From Acidobacteriota bacterium (GTDB lineage Bacteria; Acidobacteriota; Holophagae; Holophagales; Holophagaceae): a DNA stretch of 64,000 bases. The stretch's first letter is position 1. Each line of letters starts with the position of its first letter. Positions 48,226-56,712 of the stretch are shown here, piece after piece. Position numbers and translations under genes: made by a program. Below the pieces are notes generated by a model. The model saw only the letters and a program-made list of their open reading frames with translations, searched no databases and was not told the DNA's origin. The stretch lies in NCBI GenBank assembly GCA_016192145.1, contig JACPUT010000009.1:222692-286691 (forward strand). The letters are read 5' to 3'.

Positions 48226-49350
48226 ATGCCCAAGCCCGCCGCCCGCCTCGGGGCCCTGAGGCCCAGTCCCATCCGCGTGCTCAGCGAGGGCGCGCCCGCG
48301 GACGCCATCCCGCTGGGCCTGGGCGAGCCTACCTGGGTGCTGCCGGAGTCCGCGCGGCGGGCCCTCGCCTCGGAGTCGGGCGTCTGCGCTTATGGGCCCA
48401 ACGCGGGCCTGCCACTCCTGCGCAGCACCCTGGCCGCCTTCTACGGGGCGCGCACCGAGGAGGTGCTCGTCACCTGCGGCAGCGAGGAGGGCCTCTTCGC
48501 CGTGGCCCAGGCCTACTTGGATCCCGGGGATCAGGTGCTCGTGCCCGATCCGGGCTTCCCCGCCTACGCGGCCGTGGCACGGCTGGCCTCGGCGGAGCCC
48601 GTGCCCTACGCCCTGGATGCGGCCGCGGGCTTCGCCCTGGATCCCGAGCGCTTCGCTGCGGCCCTGGACGCGGCGCCCCGGGCCAAGCTGGCCGTGCTCA
48701 ACCACCCCGGCAATCCCACGGGCGGCGGGGCCTCGGCGGCGGCCCTGGCGCGCGTCGCGGATTTCTGCGAGGCCCGGGGCGTGCTGCTCCTTTCCGACGA
48801 GGTGTATCGCGAGCTCCACTTCGGCACGCGCCCCGCGAGCTTGCGGGAGGTTACCGGCCGGGGCCTCGTCTCCTCCAGTGTCAGCAAGGGCTGGGGCGCG
48901 CCGGGCCTGCGGGTGGGCTGGCTGCTGGGGGCCGATGATCTCCTCGCCCCCGTGCGCACCGTCCACGCCTTCGCCGTCACGGCCACCTCCGCGCCGTCCC
49001 AGCGCGCCGCCGAAGCCCTGATCGCGGCCTCGGGCGAGGTGCTGCCGGCGGCCCGGCGCGAGGTGCAGGTGCGTTTCGACGCGCTGCGGGAGTCCTGGCG
49101 GGAGGCCTTCGGCGAGGAGCTGCGGACCCCGGCCGGGGCCTTCTACCACTGGATGCCGCTTCCGAAGGCGGCCCTGGCCGATCCCATGGCCTTCTGCCTG
49201 CGATTGCGGGACGAGGCCCGCGTGGTGGTGGTGCCGGGCCTGGCCTTCGGCGAGGGCGGCCGCGCCTACGCCCGCCTGAGCTTCGCCGCCCGCCCCGAAC
49301 AGATCCGCGAGGGCGTCCGCCGCCTCGCCCCCCTCTGGAGTGCCCGATGA
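48226..49350 (+). CDS. class I/II aminotransferase, probable DapC
   Basis: 374 aa from the ATG at 48226; longer in-frame reading upstream runs through the palindromic repeat and is rejected. Fold-type I motifs: SGVCAYGPNAGLPLLRS, LNHPGNPTGGGAS, LLLSDEVYRELHF and the PLP lysine in SSSVSKGWGAPGLRVGW. Succinyl-diaminopimelate aminotransferase is the expected missing step in this operon. Its stop overlaps lysA (ATGA). Activity is inferred from context. Confidence 0.88.
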   Translation: MPKPAARLGALRPSPIRVLSEGAPADAIPLGLGEPTWVLPESARRALASESGVCAYGPNAGLPLLRSTLAAFYGARTEEVLVTCGSEEGLFAVAQAYLDPGDQVLVPDPGFPAYAAVARLASAEPVPYALDAAAGFALDPERFAAALDAAPRAKLAVLNHPGNPTGGGASAAALARVADFCEARGVLLLSDEVYRELHFGTRPASLREVTGRGLVSSSVSKGWGAPGLRVGWLLGADDLLAPVRTVHAFAVTATSAPSQRAAEALIAASGEVLPAARREVQVRFDALRESWREAFGEELRTPAGAFYHWMPLPKAALADPMAFCLRLRDEARVVVVPGLAFGEGGRAYARLSFAARPEQIREGVRRLAPLWSAR

Positions 49351-50519
49351 CCATGGTTTCCGAGGCCACGCGCCTCTTCCCCTTCACCGATGCGGAATTG
49401 GCGAACCTCGCGCAGGTCCACGGCGCGCCCGCCTTCGTGTACCGCGCCTCGGAAGCGGTCGCCCAGGCCGAACGCCTGCGCGCGGTGCTGCCACCCCGCG
49501 CGCGCCTGGCCTACGCGGTGAAGGCGAACCCGCATCCCGTGCTGCTCGCCCGGCTGGCGGCTGCGGGGCTCAGTTTCGACTGCGCCAGTGGCGGCGAGCT
49601 GATTCGCGTGGCGGCCCTCAACCTGCCCGTGGGCCGCGTCTTCTACGCGGGCCCCGGCAAGCGCATGGAAGAGCTCTCGCTGGCCCTGCGGATGGGCGTG
49701 CGGGTGCAGGCGGAGGGCTGGGAAGACTTGGCGCGTCTGGACGCCCTGGCCATCGGGCCCCTGGACGTGAACCTCCGGGTGCATCCCCTGGAGGCGGGCG
49801 AGGAGGCCACGCGCATCCTGGGCGGCTCGGGGCCCTCGGCCTTCGGGGTGGATGAAGAGGACCTTCCGGAGCTGCTGGCGCGGGCCGCGCGGCTCACCCA
49901 CGTGCGCATCCGCGGCCTGCATTGCTTCACGGCGTCCAACCAGCGGGACGCGGAGCGGCTGAGGGCGACCCATGCCAGCGTGCTGGCCCTGGCGGAGCGC
50001 CTGCACCGCGAACACGGCCTCACCCTCGACCAGATCGATCTGGGGGGTGGCCTTGGCGTGGCCTACGCGGAGGATGAGGCCCCGCTGGACCTGGCCCGCT
50101 TCGGCGTGAACCTCCGGGAGCTGCTGGCGGCTCACCCTTGGTTCACCGGTGAGTTGATCCTGGAGCCGGGGCGCTTCCTGGCGGCCCCCACCGGCGTATA
50201 CCTGGCGCGGGTGATCCGCGTGAAAGAGAGCCGGGGCGCGTGTTTCGCGATCCTGGAGGGGGGCGTGAACCACCTGCTGCGGCCGGCCCTCACGGGCCAA
50301 CCCTTCCCCGTGCGGGCGGTGGGCAAGGGCCCCGGTGGGATCCGCCACACCCTGGCCGGGCCCCTCTGCACGAGCCTGGATCGGCTGGGGGAGGTGGACC
50401 TGCCGGAACTCCAGGCGGGAGATCTCCTGGCCTTCGGCATGGCCGGGGCCTACGGGTTCACCGAGGCGATGACGAACTTCCTGAGCCACCCGGTGCCGCC
50501 GGAGGTGTGGGTGGATTGA
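49347..50519 (+). CDS. lysA: diaminopimelate decarboxylase (divergent)
   Basis: 390 aa. Alanine-racemase-fold decarboxylase: PLP lysine in LAYAVKANPHPVLL, FDCASGGELIRVA, IDLGGGLGVAYAED, LEPGRFLAAPTGVYLARV and the Cys motif PLCTSLDRLG. Two canonical blocks differ: the usual GxHxHIGSQ is GLHCFTASNQRD, and the GMNDxxRPxLY block is GGVNHLLRPAL. The substitutions recall decarboxylases of the exosortase-associated type. End of the lysine operon, so diaminopimelate is the likeliest substrate. Confidence 0.85.
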   Translation: MTMVSEATRLFPFTDAELANLAQVHGAPAFVYRASEAVAQAERLRAVLPPRARLAYAVKANPHPVLLARLAAAGLSFDCASGGELIRVAALNLPVGRVFYAGPGKRMEELSLALRMGVRVQAEGWEDLARLDALAIGPLDVNLRVHPLEAGEEATRILGGSGPSAFGVDEEDLPELLARAARLTHVRIRGLHCFTASNQRDAERLRATHASVLALAERLHREHGLTLDQIDLGGGLGVAYAEDEAPLDLARFGVNLRELLAAHPWFTGELILEPGRFLAAPTGVYLARVIRVKESRGACFAILEGGVNHLLRPALTGQPFPVRAVGKGPGGIRHTLAGPLCTSLDRLGEVDLPELQAGDLLAFGMAGAYGFTEAMTNFLSHPVPPEVWVD

Positions 50520-50531
50520 TCGCCTTCGGGA

Positions 50532-51011
50532 TCAGTGCTCGCGGCTGCTGATGATGGCGTGGGGCTGGCCCCGGAGGATGCGGCTCAGCCCCGCCTGTCC
50601 CATGTGGATCAGGTGCTCGTGATCCCCGGCCTCGAAGTAGAGGTCGGGCTGGTTCACGAGGCTCTGATCCCAGATGGTGGTGAGGTTGTAGGCCTCCCCG
50701 AAGGGGGGGATGGCCCCGGGGCGGCAATCGGGGAAGAGCGGTTCGAGTTCGCTTTCCTCCACGAAGGCCAGATCCAGCCCCATCTCATCCCGCAACCACC
50801 TCAGCTCCAGGTGGCTGTCGGCGGGGAGCACGGCCACGATGGGCCGCTGGCTGCGGCGGTCCCGAAGCACGACGGCCTTGGCCATCCGGCGGGGCGATAC
50901 CCGAGCGGAAAGGGCGGTTTCTCGGGCGCGAAGCGTGAGGGGGTGATCCACCAAGTCGTAGGAAACCTTGGCCTGGTCGAGGTAATTATCCACGGTGCGC
51001 GGAATGCCCAT
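50532..51011 (-). CDS. YbaK/ProX-type aminoacyl-tRNA deacylase
   Basis: 159 aa from the ATG at 51009-51011 (MGIPRTVDNYLDQAKVSYDL). The ending AYNLTTIWDQSLVNQPDLYF with EAGDHEHLIHM is the YbaK/prolyl-editing domain pattern, and KAVVLRDRRSQRPIVAVLPA carries the conserved Lys. Probably hydrolyses a mischarged tRNA; exact specificity cannot be told. Convergent with lysA, 12 bp apart; 269 bp of featureless non-coding DNA follow upstream. Confidence 0.88.
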   Translation of the reverse strand: MGIPRTVDNYLDQAKVSYDLVDHPLTLRARETALSARVSPRRMAKAVVLRDRRSQRPIVAVLPADSHLELRWLRDEMGLDLAFVEESELEPLFPDCRPGAIPPFGEAYNLTTIWDQSLVNQPDLYFEAGDHEHLIHMGQAGLSRILRGQPHAIISSREH

Positions 51012-51280
51012 GACGGACCTCCTCTGCGAAAGGACGGGCGAGTTGCAGGGCCCAATATAGGCGCGCGGGTCGTGCTGTCGCGCACGAGATTGCCGGGGAT
51101 CAACGCCGATCGGGTGTGCTGTCTGCCGGAGGGGGATCGGCTGCTTCAGGGCATGCAGGCGCCCATCCGCGCTCCCTGCTGTGAGCACGACCTGCGAGAG
51201 GGCGGACGAAGCGTTCACGGCTCCCGGGGATGTGGAGGACCCCTTCCACCAACCATCGGCCGCGTCCAGGGCGCCGGGGT

Positions 51281-52744
51281 TCAACGCGGAGTGCCCCGGG
51301 CCCAGTTCAGGGGTCCTTGGAAGCTCTGCTGGAGGTGCCAGTCCGGGCGGTCGGGGCCCGAGATCAGGAAGGCGCCCTGGGCGGCCCGATCCACGGGCCC
51401 GCCCGCCAGGCCCACGCACCCGTTCCGCCCACTGTCCTTGGCGGCGTAGAGGCAGCGATCGGCGAAGGCGACGACGCGTTCCCAAGGGGTGTCGTGGGGG
51501 TGATCCGGATCCAGGGGGAAGGGGGCGAAGCCCACGGAGCAGGTGGCGGGATGGACGACGGCGCCCAGCTGGAAGGGCTTGGACCTTGTGGCCTCGAGGA
51601 TGCGTTGGGCGAGGACGAGCCCCTGGTCGCGGTGGATGCTGCGGGCCACGATGAAGAATTCCTCGCCGCCCCAGCGAACCACCGTGTCCATCTCCCGCAG
51701 GGCCTCCTGGAGGCGGCACGAGAACTGGCGCAACAGCTCATCCCCGGCGGGGTGGCCGAAGCGGTCGTTGACCTGCTTGAAGTGGTCGATGTCCACCATG
51801 TAGAAGACGAGATCGGGGAAGGGGGGCAATTCCACCTTCCCGCGCCGGTGATCCTCGTAACCCCGGGCCGTCTGGGCCACGACCTCATGGAGGAACATGT
51901 CGATGAAGCGCCGGTTGTAGAGGCCGGTGAGGGGATCCGTGAGGGTCTGCCGAGCCAGGGCGGCGTTGGCGGCTTCCAGATCGGCGGTGCGATCCAGGAC
52001 CAGCGCTTCGAGGTGGTCGCGGCTGATCTTGATCTCGGAGTCCTTCTCATCGAGGGAGGCCAGCATGGCGTTGTAGTCGGCCATGAGGCGGCCCAGCTCG
52101 GAGGGGCCGGCTCCGGGGACCCGGTGGTGGAGATCTCCGGAGTGGGCGACCCTCCGGGCGGAATCGGCCAGGGCCTCCAGGGGTTGGACCAGCCGCAGGG
52201 CCAGGCTGCGGGCCCAGAGGCTGGCGACGATGAAGGCCCCGATCCAGATGATCGCGGCGGCCAGGAGCACTCGACGGGCTTCCCGATCGAGGGAGGTGGC
52301 ATCGGCGATGAGCAGCATGGAACCGACCTCCCGGCCCTGCACGCGCACCGCCTGGTGGGCCTTGAGGTGGTCGCCTTCGAAACCCGACTTGAGCAGGCGG
52401 GCCGGCCGATCGGGGAGCAGGCCTGGGCGCTTGCCCTGGCGGGCGAGGGGTTCGCCCGAGGGCAGGTACAGCCCCGCACCCAGCACGTTGGGCTGCACGA
52501 GCAGGGAATCCAGGGCCTCCTTGGCCAGGGCCTCGTCGCGGAAGAGGAGGGCATTGCCCGCGGTGGATTCAAGCGCGTCCATCACGGCGGCCGTGGCATG
52601 GGCCAGGTGCCGCCGCTCCCGGGCCCTGGAGTCCAGCGTGAAGGCGAGGGTGGCGAGACCCAGGGCCAGGCCGGTGGTGGTCAGCACCACCCTGGCGAGG
52701 CTGCCCCGGATGGTCCCCGGGCGGAAGGGCCAACGGATCCGCAT
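51281..52744 (-). CDS. membrane GGDEF diguanylate cyclase
   Basis: 487 aa. N-terminal membrane segment, a ~120-residue periplasmic sensor, a second segment (VLLAAAIIWIGAFIVASLWA), a HAMP-like linker (LVQPLEALADSARRVAHSGD), a coiled coil and a GGDEF domain starting LTDPLTGLYNRRFIDM. The active site is RWGGEEF. An inhibitory RxxD site (REMD) lies five residues before it, so product feedback is expected. Makes cyclic di-GMP in response to a periplasmic signal. The C-terminal ~45 residues are low complexity. Confidence 0.93.
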   Translation of the reverse strand: MRIRWPFRPGTIRGSLARVVLTTTGLALGLATLAFTLDSRARERRHLAHATAAVMDALESTAGNALLFRDEALAKEALDSLLVQPNVLGAGLYLPSGEPLARQGKRPGLLPDRPARLLKSGFEGDHLKAHQAVRVQGREVGSMLLIADATSLDREARRVLLAAAIIWIGAFIVASLWARSLALRLVQPLEALADSARRVAHSGDLHHRVPGAGPSELGRLMADYNAMLASLDEKDSEIKISRDHLEALVLDRTADLEAANAALARQTLTDPLTGLYNRRFIDMFLHEVVAQTARGYEDHRRGKVELPPFPDLVFYMVDIDHFKQVNDRFGHPAGDELLRQFSCRLQEALREMDTVVRWGGEEFFIVARSIHRDQGLVLAQRILEATRSKPFQLGAVVHPATCSVGFAPFPLDPDHPHDTPWERVVAFADRCLYAAKDSGRNGCVGLAGGPVDRAAQGAFLISGPDRPDWHLQQSFQGPLNWARGTPR

Positions 52745-52785
52745 GCCCGCCTATCGGCAGCGGGGCCATCCAGCCTGATTCAGGG

Positions 52786-53688
52786 TCAGTGGTCGTCGGG
52801 TTCCACGAACAGGTGCTGGATCTGGGGGAAGCGGGCCTTGAGGCGGCCTTCGAGGGCGTTGATGGCCTCCACCAGGCCTTGGCCCGAGGCCTGCTCATGG
52901 AAACGGATCTTGAGGGCCACCATGAGGCGGTCGCTGCCGATGACCACGGCGATGAGGTTCAGGACCTCCGCGACCGCGGGATCCTGGGCGACGGCCTCCC
53001 GCAGGGCGGCGCGCAGGGCGAGGGGCGGCGCCTCGTTGAGGAGGAGGCTCGTCACCTCTACGCCCACGAAGAGGGCGACACCGATGAGGATGAGGCCGAT
53101 GATCACCGAGCCCACGCCATCCCAGACGGGGTTGCCCGTGGTCATCACGAGCAGCACGGCCGCGAGGGCCACCACCAGGCCCAGAAGGGCCGCGAAGTCC
53201 TCCGCCAGCACCACCACCAGTTCGGTGCTCGAACTCTGTTTCATGAACCGGAGCAGGGGGGTTCGGCCCCGCTCCGCGTCGGCGGCCTTCAGGGCGCCCC
53301 CCATGGAGTAGCCCTCCAGGAGGATGGCGAAGATGAGCAGGCCCACCGCCCAGCCCAGCATGTGCGGGGTCTCGGGGTGGCGGATCTTGTGGATGCCCTC
53401 GATGAGGGAATAGAGGCCGCCGACGCTGAAGAGCAGCAGGGCCACGAGGAAGGAGGCCAGGAAGGCGGCTTGGCCCTTGCCGAGGGGGTGCCTGGCATCG
53501 GCGGCCTTGCGGCCCTGGCTCATGCCGATGAAGAGGAGCACCTGGTTGGCGCAATCCGCGGCGGAGTGGATGGCCTCCGTGAGCATCGCGCTGCTGCGCG
53601 TGAGCAGGTACACGGCAAGCTTGGCGATGGCGATGCCCCCGTTGGCGACGAGGGCGAGGAGGACGGCTTTGGAGGAGCTGGCGGACAT
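52786..53688 (-). CDS. cation diffusion facilitator transporter
   Basis: 300 aa with about six membrane segments and a cytoplasmic C-terminal domain. Metal-site motifs are LTEAIHSAADCANQVLLFIG (helix II, HxxxD) and VVVLAEDFAALLGLVVALAA (helix V, ED in place of the usual HxxxD). Likely exports a divalent cation (Zn, Mn, Fe or Co) in exchange for protons. The cytoplasmic domain keeps VAEVLNLIAVVIGSDRLMVA. The His-to-Glu change in helix V may shift the metal preference. Confidence 0.92.
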   Translation of the reverse strand: MSASSSKAVLLALVANGGIAIAKLAVYLLTRSSAMLTEAIHSAADCANQVLLFIGMSQGRKAADARHPLGKGQAAFLASFLVALLLFSVGGLYSLIEGIHKIRHPETPHMLGWAVGLLIFAILLEGYSMGGALKAADAERGRTPLLRFMKQSSSTELVVVLAEDFAALLGLVVALAAVLLVMTTGNPVWDGVGSVIIGLILIGVALFVGVEVTSLLLNEAPPLALRAALREAVAQDPAVAEVLNLIAVVIGSDRLMVALKIRFHEQASGQGLVEAINALEGRLKARFPQIQHLFVEPDDH

Positions 53689-53715
53689 CCGTCCAGTGTA
53701 TTCAGCCGGGAGCCA

Positions 53716-54393
53716 TCAATCCCAGCGGCGGATCCAGATGGGATGGTTGCTGCCATCCTCCTTCCGGGCCCCGCCTTGGCGTTCGACTTCGTGCACGCCA
53801 AGCCGAAGGAGGGCCTCCTTGAGGGATTCAAAGCGGGCTTCCCGCAGGGCTTCGGCCACGCGCTCGTCCTCGGGCACCTGCACGGCCCAGCGGCCGGTGG
53901 CGCCCCAGGCCTGCACCCAGCCGGCCAGCTTGCCGAGTCCCGCGGGGCTCAGTTCCCGGCTCAGGGGCAGGAACCAGAGGAGGCCCTCCTGGGGCGGCGC
54001 TTCGGCGGAGCTGCCCCTCACCGGGGCGGGGGCTTCCAGGTGGGGGCGATCACCAAAGGCGGGAAGGCCGGGCAGGGCGGCGAGCTCCTCCCGGATGACC
54101 ATGTCGCCCCTCAGGGGGTAACCCACCGCATTGGCCTCCAGGGCGGCCAACGCCCACTCGGCGCGGACCTCCACGACCTTGAGATGCCCGAGGTAGCCTT
54201 CCCCCAGACGCCGGATTTGGAGGCGATCCCCGAGGTGGAGCCCGCGGTTCTCGCCGCCATCCAGCCGATAGAGGCGGGGGGTGGCCTCGTCGTAGGGGGG
54301 CATCCCCCGGCGCTCCACGGACACGATGCGGAGCGGCGCCTGGCCCGATAGAGGGGTCAGCATTACCAGCGTGGCGAGGAGGAGGATCCGCAT
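53716..54393 (-). CDS. secreted protein of unknown function
   Basis: 225 aa. Signal peptide MRILLLATLVMLTPLSGQA. The first half (RLYRLDGGENRGLHLGDRLQ, GHLKVVEVRAEWALAALEAN) forms a small beta-rich domain. The second half (GLGKLAGWVQAWGATGRWAV and AEALREARFESLKEALLRLG) resembles the helix-strand pattern of OmpA-like peptidoglycan-binding domains but lacks a clear motif. The next gene upstream, folC, is 40 bp away on the same strand. Unassigned; envelope location only is predicted. Confidence 0.75.
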   Translation of the reverse strand: MRILLLATLVMLTPLSGQAPLRIVSVERRGMPPYDEATPRLYRLDGGENRGLHLGDRLQIRRLGEGYLGHLKVVEVRAEWALAALEANAVGYPLRGDMVIREELAALPGLPAFGDRPHLEAPAPVRGSSAEAPPQEGLLWFLPLSRELSPAGLGKLAGWVQAWGATGRWAVQVPEDERVAEALREARFESLKEALLRLGVHEVERQGGARKEDGSNHPIWIRRWD

Positions 54394-54433
54394 GGATCCC
54401 CTTCATCGGCGGCTCAGGCCCTCGGCTGTAGGT

Positions 54434-55678
54434 TCAGGCCGGATCCCAGGGATCGATGCCCAGCTCCCGCAGGAGGTCCCCGATGAGGTAGAGGCTGCCG
54501 CTGATGAGGCGCGGTTGGTCGCTGGGGGCCCGCAGGTGGTGGGCCGCCTCCTGGAGGGTGATGCCGGGGGCATCCTGGCCGAAGGCCTCGAAGAGATCGT
54601 CGAAGCGGGCGTAGCGGGGGGCATCGCCCCGCAGGTAGGTGAGGCTGAGGGGGCGCAGGCGCATCAATTCCCGGGCCACGGAGGCGAGGTCCTTGTCCTC
54701 CATGGCCCCGAACATGAGGTGGGGCCGCCACCCGCAGGCCACGGCGTGATCCGCCAGCACCCGGGCGCCATCCACGTTGTGGGCGCCATCCATCCAGACG
54801 TTCTCGAGGCCCGGCACCTTCCACAGGCGGCCCGGCCAGCGGGTCGCCGCCACGCCCTCCCAGAGCCGATCCTCCCGGATGGGAAAGCCGAAGGCGGAAA
54901 GCTGGCGAGCGGCCTCGAAGGCGATGGCGAGGTTCTCCACCTGGTGGAGGCCCGCCAGGGGGACGGGATGCCCCTGAACGAGGGAGTGATCGAAGGCGAC
55001 CCGCTCGGCCCGCAGGCGAGGCGCGGGGCAGATGCGGGGATGCTTCTCCAGGAGGGGCTGGGCCCAGAGGGGATCGATGGAAGGGCCCAGCACGAGGCTG
55101 TGGCCATCCCGGGCGATGCAGAGCTTCTCCCGGCCGATGGATTCGCGCGTCCATCCCAGGTGCTGCTGGTGATCCATGCCCACGTTGGTGATGACGCTCA
55201 GCATGGGTTCCGTGGCGTTGGTGGCATCCCACCGCCCGCCCAGGCCCACCTCGAGGACCGCGATCTCCACACCCGTCATGCGGAAGGCGGAGAGGGCCGC
55301 CGTGATCATCAGTTCGAAATAGGTCGCTTCAAGGCCCGTGCGGGCTTCGGCGTCGAAGGCCTCGCCCAGCAGCAGGTCCAGGGCCCCCACGCCGATGGGG
55401 CCGCCATCGACCCAGATGCGCTCCTTGGGATGGAGGAAGTGGGGGGAGGTCGTCCAACCCACCACGAGGCCCGAGGCCCGCAGCATGTGGGCGAGGAAAG
55501 CCCCCGTGGAACCCTTGCCGTTGGTGCCGCCGATGAGGAGGACGGGAAAGTTGGATTGGGGGTTTCCCAGCGCGCCCAGCAGGGTGCGGATGTTATCGAG
55601 CCCCTTCTTGATGCCCAGGTGCCCCCGTGCTTCGAGGCGATCGACGTTGGGGGTGGGGAGGAACTCGGGCTCGTGCAT
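54434..55678 (-). CDS. folC: folylpolyglutamate / dihydrofolate synthase
   Basis: 414 aa Mur-ligase fold. ATP loop LLIGGTNGKGSTGAFLAHML, folate-binding TTSPHFLHPKERIWVDG, LEVGLGGRWDATNATEPML, TNVGMDHQQHLG and MDGAHNVDGARVLADHA. Adds glutamates to folates and possibly makes dihydrofolate. Follows accD by 10 bp on the same strand, the classic accD-folC pair, so they are one operon. The secreted unknown protein follows. Confidence 0.95.
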   Translation of the reverse strand: MHEPEFLPTPNVDRLEARGHLGIKKGLDNIRTLLGALGNPQSNFPVLLIGGTNGKGSTGAFLAHMLRASGLVVGWTTSPHFLHPKERIWVDGGPIGVGALDLLLGEAFDAEARTGLEATYFELMITAALSAFRMTGVEIAVLEVGLGGRWDATNATEPMLSVITNVGMDHQQHLGWTRESIGREKLCIARDGHSLVLGPSIDPLWAQPLLEKHPRICPAPRLRAERVAFDHSLVQGHPVPLAGLHQVENLAIAFEAARQLSAFGFPIREDRLWEGVAATRWPGRLWKVPGLENVWMDGAHNVDGARVLADHAVACGWRPHLMFGAMEDKDLASVARELMRLRPLSLTYLRGDAPRYARFDDLFEAFGQDAPGITLQEAAHHLRAPSDQPRLISGSLYLIGDLLRELGIDPWDPA

Positions 55679-55688
55679 GAAATCCAGG

Positions 55689-56540
55689 TCAGACCCGCTC
55701 GGGCATCATCCAGGCGAGGCAGGCCTTGAGGAAGTCCTTGAGCTGGTCGCGGCTCACGACCTTATCCACCATGCCGTGCGCTTGCAGGAACTCGGCGCGC
55801 TGGAAGCCCTCGGGCAGGCTCTGTTTGATGGTCTGCTCGATGACGCGGGGGCCCGCGAATCCGATGAGGGCCTTGGGCTCGGCCACGTTGAGGTCGCCCA
55901 GCATGGCGAAGGAGGCGCTGACGCCGCCCGTGGTGGGATCCGTGAGGATGCTGAAGTAGGGGATGCCGGCCTTGTCGAGCTTGGCGAGCGCGGCGCTCAC
56001 CTTGGCCATCTGCATGAGGCTGAGGGTGCCCTCCTGCATGCGGGCGCCGCCGGAGCAGCTCACGATGAGGTAGGCGGATTTCGTCGCGAGGGCGCGCTCG
56101 GCGCCCAGCTTGAGCTTCTCGCCCACGACGCTGCCCATGGAGGCGGCGAGGAAGTCGAAGTTCATGACGGAGAGGACCACGGGATGGCCGCCCAGGGTGC
56201 CTTCCACGACGACCACGGCATCCTGATCCTGGCCCGCGTCATGGAGCTTCTTGAGCTGGTCCTTGTAGGCCTTCATGGCCACGAAGTGCAGGGGGTCGGT
56301 GCTCTGGAGGTCCGAGAAAAGAGTGGTGTAGCCCTCGTCCATGAGGGAGGTCAACCGCTCCTCCACCCCGATGCGGAAGTGGTAGCCGCACTTGGGGCAC
56401 ACGTTGTGGGTGTTCTGCAGCTCGGCGCGGTAGATGAGTTCCTTGCAGGCCTCGCACTTGATCCACAGGCCCTCGGGCACCCGGACCGTGCGCTCTTCCA
56501 CGGCGATCTTCTGCTGACGCTTCTTGACGAACCAGGACAT
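55689..56540 (-). CDS. accD: acetyl-CoA carboxylase carboxyltransferase beta subunit
   Basis: 283 aa from the ATG at 56538-56540. The zinc ribbon is CEACKELIYRAELQNTHNVC followed by CG (CxxC and CxxC). The carboxyltransferase core has FDFLAASMGSVVGEKLKLGA, VSCSGGARMQEGTLSLMQMA and LTDPTTGGVSASFAMLGDL. Transfers carboxybiotin to acetyl-CoA with AccA, first step of fatty-acid synthesis. A large inverted repeat (56614-56702) separates it from parB. Confidence 0.96.
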   Translation of the reverse strand: MSWFVKKRQQKIAVEERTVRVPEGLWIKCEACKELIYRAELQNTHNVCPKCGYHFRIGVEERLTSLMDEGYTTLFSDLQSTDPLHFVAMKAYKDQLKKLHDAGQDQDAVVVVEGTLGGHPVVLSVMNFDFLAASMGSVVGEKLKLGAERALATKSAYLIVSCSGGARMQEGTLSLMQMAKVSAALAKLDKAGIPYFSILTDPTTGGVSASFAMLGDLNVAEPKALIGFAGPRVIEQTIKQSLPEGFQRAEFLQAHGMVDKVVSRDQLKDFLKACLAWMMPERV

Positions 56541-56613
56541 GGCGTTTCCTCGGGGTAGGTATTGTCCCACTGAAGGGCGCTGGGGTCTAACCGGGCCCTG
56601 GTCCAGAGTCCCT

Positions 56614-56702
56614 GGTCCTTGGTCCTTAGTCCTTAGCTTCCGCCGACCCAGGCAATCTGCCCGCGTGGGTCGGCGGAAGCTAAGGACCAAGGACTAAGGA
56701 CT
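56614..56702. repeat. 37-bp-arm inverted repeat between parB and accD
   Basis: Arms 56614-56650 and 56666-56702 match at 34 of 37 bases, 15-nt loop. The inner part, CTTAGCTTCCGCCGACCCA, is identical, and the outer part is built of 7-bp tandem units (TCCTTRG). Followed by TTTT on the plus strand. It could be a dispersed repeat or a terminator between the two operons; no gene lies in 56541-56712. Confidence 0.8.
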
Positions 56703-56712
56703 TTTCGTCAGC

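Noticed and set aside
51012..51280. Possible gene or fragment in the gap before the GGDEF gene
   Set aside because: No ORF with SD or motif on either strand; it is non-coding with no repeat or hairpin that stands out.
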